From Candidatus Peregrinibacteria bacterium (lineage in GTDB: Bacteria; Patescibacteriota; Gracilibacteria; UM-FILTER-43-11): a stretch of DNA of 9,266 bases. The notes under the pieces were generated by a model, which did no database searches, was not told the DNA's origin, and saw only the letters and a list, made by a program, of their open reading frames with translations. Position 1 is the stretch's first letter, and every line of letters starts with the position of its first letter. Both the position numbers and the translations under genes were made by a program. The DNA is taken from contig DAOWGG010000164.1 of NCBI GenBank assembly GCA_030637565.1, positions 1 through 9,266 on the forward strand, given 5' to 3'. This document shows positions 6,508 to 9,266 of the stretch, one piece after another.

Positions 6508-6538
6508 ATCATAACACATGAGGTGATTCTTCTGTCAA
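6508..6538 (-). promoter_or_regulatory. Promoter of the first methyltransferase gene
   Basis: On the minus strand a perfect TTGACA (6538-6533) is followed 19 bp later by TATGAT (6513-6508) preceded by TGT, an extended -10 element. The spacer is long, which the extended element may compensate. The predicted start is near 6501, with a leader of about 43 nt. An inverted repeat CTCAT/ATGAG (6505-6509, 6518-6522) overlaps the -10 and could be an operator. Confidence 0.5.
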
Positions 6539-6549
6539 TATTCAACCTA

Positions 6550-7509
6550 TCAACCCACCACCTTCCACCTTGTTTCTTTTTCCAGCTGCCCTGGAATGGT
6601 GAATCCAGCTGCCTTTGTATGCCCCCCTCCTCCATATCCTGAAGCAATTTCCGCCACATCAACTTCTTCGCGTAACGTTCTTAAAGATCCTTTAACTTTC
6701 CCCTCCTTCTCCGTCAGGATCACACTGTACTTTGCATCTGGCACGGAGTTCACATAATCCACCACGCCAGTCATCTCAGAATAATCGGCGCCTGTGTCGG
6801 TAAAATCTTTTTCCCGCACCACTGACATCGTCACTCGTTCTCCGTTTTGGTGAATGTTTTTTAAAACCCTTCCCCACAAACGCATGGTCGAAATTTTAGT
6901 GGTGTTAAAAATTTCTTTTGAAATGCTTCGCAAATTGGCCCCTTTTGCCAATAATCGTGCGCCGATTCTTAGTATCTCCGATGTGGTATTAGAATGCATA
7001 AAGCTCCCCGTATCGGTGTAAACCCCTGTTAGTAAACAGGTGGCCGTATGACGGTCGATTGAATAGTTTAAAGCGGTGAACATTTCATATAAAATAGCGG
7101 TCGCTGAAGGCGCTTCGGTGTTCACCAAATTATATTTTCCAAAATAATCATTTGAAGGGTGATGGTCGATGTTTACCACCTCAAGCCCTTTGTTAAATAA
7201 GGCAGTGTGAGACTCGTGAATCCCTGTCATGTAATTTGCCCCTGCGTCCAAAATAAAATAAGCATCGTAATTCAATTGCGGACTGCCTATCTTAAATTTC
7301 TCGATATTTGGTAAAAATTTAAACTCTTCCGGAGCTTCATCGATACATATAATTTCGGGGGCTTTCCCCATTTGAAATAAAACCTGATACAACGCCAAAG
7401 CCGATCCGATTGTGTCGCCGTCGGGCGATTTGTGCGGAACAATGAGAATCCGATTGCTCCTTTGTATGAGGGTATCAATTTTTTCGAGTTCTTGGGGATT
7501 GAGTTGCAT
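6550..7509 (-). CDS. nrnA: DHH/DHHA1 phosphoesterase, NrnA-type oligoribonuclease/pAp phosphatase
   Basis: The product has 319 residues, the usual length for NrnA-type proteins. The DHH domain shows PHKSPDGDTIGS (25-36, metal ligands H26, D30, D32), ILDAG with D88, the name motif IDHHPSN (114-120, D115-H116-H117) and GVYTDTGSF with D166. The DHHA1 substrate domain ends with YGGGGHTKAAGF (292-303). All expected catalytic residues are present. Known relatives degrade short RNA oligonucleotides to mononucleotides, dephosphorylate 3'-phosphoadenosine 5'-phosphate, or cleave cyclic dinucleotides or pGpG in the cytosol, and sequence alone does not separate these. In many bacteria the gene lies with rbfA/truB, but not here. 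The start at 7509 (MQLNPQELEKID) places the DHH motifs at normal distance. The promoter is at 7561-7589 and the gene is divergent from fmt. Confidence 0.9.
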   Translation of the reverse strand: MQLNPQELEKIDTLIQRSNRILIVPHKSPDGDTIGSALALYQVLFQMGKAPEIICIDEAPEEFKFLPNIEKFKIGSPQLNYDAYFILDAGANYMTGIHESHTALFNKGLEVVNIDHHPSNDYFGKYNLVNTEAPSATAILYEMFTALNYSIDRHTATCLLTGVYTDTGSFMHSNTTSEILRIGARLLAKGANLRSISKEIFNTTKISTMRLWGRVLKNIHQNGERVTMSVVREKDFTDTGADYSEMTGVVDYVNSVPDAKYSVILTEKEGKVKGSLRTLREEVDVAEIASGYGGGGHTKAAGFTIPGQLEKETRWKVVG

Positions 7510-7537
7510 TTTATTTTTTATTTAAACTTTGTATTAT

Positions 7538-7554
7538 TTAAGTTTTTTACTTAA
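7538..7554. promoter_or_regulatory. Palindrome at the 5' end of the DHH transcript
   Basis: TTAAGT (7538-7543) and ACTTAA (7549-7554) form a perfect 6-bp dyad around five T. It begins at the predicted start of the DHH gene transcript (about 7554), so it could be an operator or a 5' stem-loop that stabilises the mRNA. Confidence 0.4.
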
Positions 7555-7560
7555 GGATTA

Positions 7561-7589
7561 AAAATAGAACTGAAGGACGAGGGTGACAA
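7561..7589 (-). promoter_or_regulatory. Promoter of the DHH phosphoesterase gene
   Basis: On the minus strand TTGTCA (7589-7584), a 17-bp spacer and TATTTT (7566-7561) predict a start near 7554 and a leader of about 45 nt. Confidence 0.5.
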
Positions 7590-7666
7590 GTAAATGGAGT
7601 GGTCAGGTTTTAGTTTTTAGGTTCTGGCAATAACTTGAGTACTTCGTAGTAATGGTTCATAGCTTT

Positions 7667-7734
7667 TAGCAATAGCAATAGTGGAAATTATTAACCTTAA
7701 CTATTGCAATATGCTATTTGCTACAAACTATTGC
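7667..7734. repeat. Clustered GCAATAGT/ACTATTGC repeats and hairpin between the DHH gene and fmt
   Basis: GCAATAGC (7669-7676), GCAATAGT (7675-7682), ACTATTGC (7700-7707) and ACTATTGC (7727-7734) are inverted and direct copies of one octamer. The inner pair makes a hairpin with a 17-nt loop, extended by TAGCA (7667-7671) with TGCTA (7712-7716). It lies upstream of both divergent promoters. It could be a protein-binding array or a remnant of a dispersed intergenic repeat; no ORF is seen. Confidence 0.5.
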
Positions 7735-7752
7735 TGATAATTAAATTGAGAA

Positions 7753-7782
7753 TTGAAAAATTAAAAATAATAAATGTATACT
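7753..7782 (+). promoter_or_regulatory. Promoter of fmt, predicting a nearly leaderless mRNA
   Basis: TTGAAA (7753-7758), an 18-bp spacer and TATACT (7777-7782) predict a start near 7789, three bases before the fmt ATG at 7792. The -10 box overlaps the upstream in-frame ATG at 7774, so that ATG would not be in the mRNA. Confidence 0.55.
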
Positions 7783-7793
7783 AAACTTAGTAT
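7778..7793. promoter_or_regulatory. Perfect palindrome spanning -10 box, start site and start codon of fmt
   Basis: ATACTAA (7778-7784) and TTAGTAT (7787-7793) are exact inverted copies with a 2-bp spacer. They cover most of the -10 box, the predicted +1 and the first two bases of the ATG. This is a candidate operator; alternatively the symmetry may be accidental in AT-rich DNA. Confidence 0.4.
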
Positions 7794-8724
7794 GAATAAA
7801 ATTTCCCTCATTTTCATCGGCACCGCCGACATTGGCGCTCCCCTTCTTGAATCGCTATCAAACGATGATCGCTTTGATGTAAAACTTGTAATCACCCAGG
7901 TGGATAAACCTGCGGGGCGAAAGATGGAGCTTACCCCCCCTCCTATTAAAGTTAAGAGTGAAGAGCTAAGAATTAAGAGTTATCAGCCAGAGGATATTAA
8001 CTCAGAAGAAAGTCTTCAAAGAATTCGTGAGATTAATCCAGATATGATTGTTTTGATGGCGTATGGGCAAATTTTAAAAAAGGAACTTTTGGATATTCCA
8101 AAATACGGATGCATCAATGTACACGGATCTATCCTTCCAAAATACCGTGGAGCCTCCCCTATTCAGCAAAGTCTTTTACAACAGGATGATATAACAGGCA
8201 TTAGTATTATGCAGATGGTGGAAAAAATGGACGCTGGCCCTGTTTTTAAAGTCGCCGATATTCGTGTTTCAACCGAAGACAACGCCATTGTCTTATCGGA
8301 ACGACTGGCTCAACTGACCGCCTACGAAACGCCTAATGCTCTCTCTGCCATCGTCAGCGAACATTTAACCGCCGAGCCGCAAAATGATTCCGAAGCGACC
8401 TATTGCCAGAAGATTAAAAAATCGGATGGGGAAATCAACTGGAATGAAGACGGAAAAACTATTTTAGCCAAAATTCATGCCTACGCTGGCTGGCCAGGAA
8501 CCTTTACTTTTTGGAACGGCAAACGCCTTAAAATTCTCAAAGCTCAATTCGATGGATTCGATGGTGAAGCGGGTCAAGTTTTTAAAAAAGATCACTTTAC
8601 TATGGTGGGCACCGGCAAGGGCTCGCTTATTTTAGATCAGGTTCAAATAGAAGGAAAAACCGCCCAATCCATTGATCAATTCGTGTCGGGATATTCAGAT
8701 TTTATAGATGGAAGATTGGGCTAG
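7792..8724 (+). CDS. fmt: Methionyl-tRNA formyltransferase
   Basis: The product has 310 residues. It transfers the formyl group from 10-formyl-THF to Met-tRNA(fMet) for translation initiation in the cytosol. The N-terminal formyltransferase domain has IFIGTADIGAPLLESL (8-23), DKPAGRKMELTPPPIK (38-53) and the active-site region N109, H111 and SILPKYRGASPIQ (113-125), with D147 in MDAGP. These equal the E. coli catalytic positions N109, H111 and D147. The C-terminal OB-type domain shows ATYCQKIKKSDGEINW (202-217) and YAGWPGTFTF (231-240). An upstream ATG at 7774 would add six residues, but the start at 7792 (MNKISLIFIGT) fits the family and the promoter. There is no Shine-Dalgarno sequence, as expected for a leaderless message. 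It is not next to def or priA as in many bacteria. Confidence 0.96.
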   Translation: MNKISLIFIGTADIGAPLLESLSNDDRFDVKLVITQVDKPAGRKMELTPPPIKVKSEELRIKSYQPEDINSEESLQRIREINPDMIVLMAYGQILKKELLDIPKYGCINVHGSILPKYRGASPIQQSLLQQDDITGISIMQMVEKMDAGPVFKVADIRVSTEDNAIVLSERLAQLTAYETPNALSAIVSEHLTAEPQNDSEATYCQKIKKSDGEINWNEDGKTILAKIHAYAGWPGTFTFWNGKRLKILKAQFDGFDGEAGQVFKKDHFTMVGTGKGSLILDQVQIEGKTAQSIDQFVSGYSDFIDGRLG

Positions 8725-8735
8725 TGATTTCTTAA

Positions 8736-8767
8736 GGTATATATCTATCAAATGATATCCTGTTTTT
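8736..8767 (+). terminator. Possible intrinsic terminator after fmt
   Basis: GG + ATATC (8736-8737, 8741-8745) pair with GATAT + CC (8754-8760), with a 3-nt bulge and an 8-nt loop. TGTTTTT (8761-8767) follows. The stem is AT-rich, so it is weak, but its position 11 bp after the stop codon is right. Confidence 0.4.
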
Positions 8768-8782
8768 ATCAACCCCTACCTC

Positions 8783-8811
8783 TTAACTTCTCTCTGAATT
8801 TCGTGTATAAT
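8783..8811 (+). promoter_or_regulatory. Promoter upstream of the clpC leader
   Basis: TTAACT (8783-8788), a 17-bp spacer and a perfect TATAAT (8806-8811) predict a start near 8818, about 136 nt before the clpC ATG. No CtsR box or CIRCE element is visible nearby. Confidence 0.65.
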
Positions 8812-8836
8812 GTTCCCGAAAAATAAATAAAAAAAC

Positions 8837-8890
8837 ATGCAATCAAAAAATCTGACACTTGTCGGAGAAGTGATTATTGCCAACTTATAA
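8837..8890 (+). CDS. 17-codon ORF, candidate leader peptide before clpC
   Basis: ATG at 8837 opens a 17-residue frame, MQSKNLTLVGEVIIANL, ending in TAA at 8888-8890. It starts about 20 nt after the predicted transcription start and its last five codons form the left arm of a terminator hairpin (8876-8908). No ribosome binding site is seen and the composition has no run of a regulatory amino acid. It could be a translated leader coupling ribosome movement to clpC transcription, or a chance ORF within a small RNA. Confidence 0.3.
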   Translation: MQSKNLTLVGEVIIANL

Positions 8891-8908
8891 ACGTTGTTGC
8901 GATTTTTT
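8876..8908 (+). terminator. Intrinsic terminator/attenuator hairpin in the clpC leader
   Basis: ATTGC + CAAC (8876-8884) pair with GTTG + GCGAT (8893-8896, 8899-8903) with a 2-nt bulge and one T-G wobble around an 8-nt loop. A run of six T (8903-8908) follows directly. It lies between the promoter and clpC, so it would either end a roughly 90-nt small RNA or attenuate clpC. A competing upstream hairpin CACTT/AAGTG (8856-8860, 8868-8872) is also present. Confidence 0.5.
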
Positions 8909-8953
8909 CTGCTTTTGATAAAATGAACTCTAAATATAAATTAAAAATTTACT

Positions 8954-9266
8954 ATGGCTATGTCTCCTTTCGACCGATTTACCCCCAATGCTAAGCAGGC
9001 TTTGAGCATTGCAGAGGAAGAATCCCGCAAAAACAATCTACCTTATATTGGTAGTGAGCATTTAATGATCGGACTCTTGAGCAATCCTCGATCACTGGCT
9101 TTTTCTATTCTAACGGGAGCGGGTGTATCACTTGAAAATGTTCGGATGATCCTCAGTTCCGCTTCTAATCAGGAGCCTGAATCTAAGCAGGTTCAGCACG
9201 GACTTTCCTCTTATTTAACTAAAATTATTGAAGATGCGGTTCATGTCGCTCATAAATTTGGACACC
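8954..9266 (+). CDS. clpC: ClpC-type AAA+ ATPase, N-terminal part (3' end outside window)
   Basis: The frame runs from ATG 8954 to the window edge (104 codons). ClpC/ClpB-type unfoldases feed proteins to ClpP or dissolve aggregates. The N domain is visible: FDRFTPNAKQALSIAEEESRK followed by LPYIGSEHLMIGLL (first Clp-N repeat, about residues 6-43), then AFSILTGAGVSLENVRMIL and the start of the second repeat, YLTKIIEDAVHVAHKFGH. The FDRFT start and the first repeat fit ClpC better than ClpA or ClpB, but the ATPase domains and any P-loop for ClpP contact are outside the window. A second in-frame ATG at 8960 is an alternative start. No Shine-Dalgarno sequence precedes either. A further promoter-like pair, TTGATA (8915-8920) and TAAATT (8937-8942), would give a nearly leaderless message. 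Expression may also depend on the leader described above. Confidence 0.88.
   Translation, partial: MAMSPFDRFTPNAKQALSIAEEESRKNNLPYIGSEHLMIGLLSNPRSLAFSILTGAGVSLENVRMILSSASNQEPESKQVQHGLSSYLTKIIEDAVHVAHKFGH

Noticed and set aside
6477..6662. Minus-strand ORF of 61 codons
   Set aside because: It overlaps the DHHA1 end of the phosphoesterase in another frame and the methyltransferase promoter; it is a shadow ORF.
7774..7791. ATG at 7774 as the fmt start
   Set aside because: It overlaps the predicted -10 box and would add six residues not seen in the family; the ATG at 7792 places N109, H111 and D147 at the E. coli positions.
8725..8953. CtsR operator or CIRCE element upstream of clpC
   Set aside because: I searched by eye for the tandem GGTCAAA-type and TTAGCACTC-N9-GAGTGCTAA patterns and found neither.
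8923..8994. 23-codon ORF overlapping the clpC start (MNSKYKLKIYYGYVSF...)
   Set aside because: It is out of frame with clpC, has no ribosome binding site and nothing recognisable; an overlapping leader ORF cannot be excluded but is not supported.

Overview
The window is an AT-rich bacterial chromosome segment that uses the standard stop codons (TGA ends the TrmB-type, DHH and upstream methyltransferase genes). It carries housekeeping genes (pilT, tRNA-Leu, fmt, a DHH phosphoesterase, clpC) mixed with lineage-specific proteins. Short, mostly single-gene transcription units, a bacterial TrmB-family regulator, sigma70-like promoters and no clear Shine-Dalgarno sequence before any visible start codon would fit an uncultivated lineage such as a Candidate Phyla Radiation bacterium (for example Peregrinibacteria-like). 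That placement is inference; no marker gene here settles it.

Layout. (1) 1-700: the 3' end of pilT, an AT-rich terminator-like hairpin, two possible promoters, about 120 bp of unusually structured DNA (three hairpins in succession), then a complete tRNA-Leu(GAG) with encoded CCA. Nine bases identical to the tRNA 5' end also occur just before the hairpin block. (2) 705-3106: a small DedA/VTT-like membrane protein, converging on a degenerate histidine-kinase-like protein. The latter is divergent from a TrmB-type regulator, and the -35 boxes of the two divergent promoters are only 17 bp apart. (3) 3090-7509, minus strand: a DHH/DHHA1 phosphoesterase (NrnA type), then two adjacent class I SAM-dependent methyltransferases. 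The two are paralogous in their C-terminal halves but carry different helical N-terminal regions, one strongly basic and one acidic at its start. Each has its own plausible promoter. (4) 7510-7791: a divergent control region with a repeat cluster and a promoter that would make fmt mRNA almost leaderless. (5) 7792-9266: fmt, then a promoter, a 17-codon ORF and a terminator hairpin that overlaps that ORF's stop codon, all ahead of clpC, which runs off the window.

How the parts may work together. The TrmB-type regulator probably controls itself and the neighbouring pseudokinase from the shared promoter region. The two methyltransferases look like a duplicated pair with diverged targeting regions, and their substrate cannot be read from sequence. 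The clpC leader resembles a transcription attenuator. These are hypotheses from arrangement. The firm calls are pilT, tRNA-Leu, fmt, the DHH protein, clpC, the TrmB-type regulator and the methyltransferase folds.
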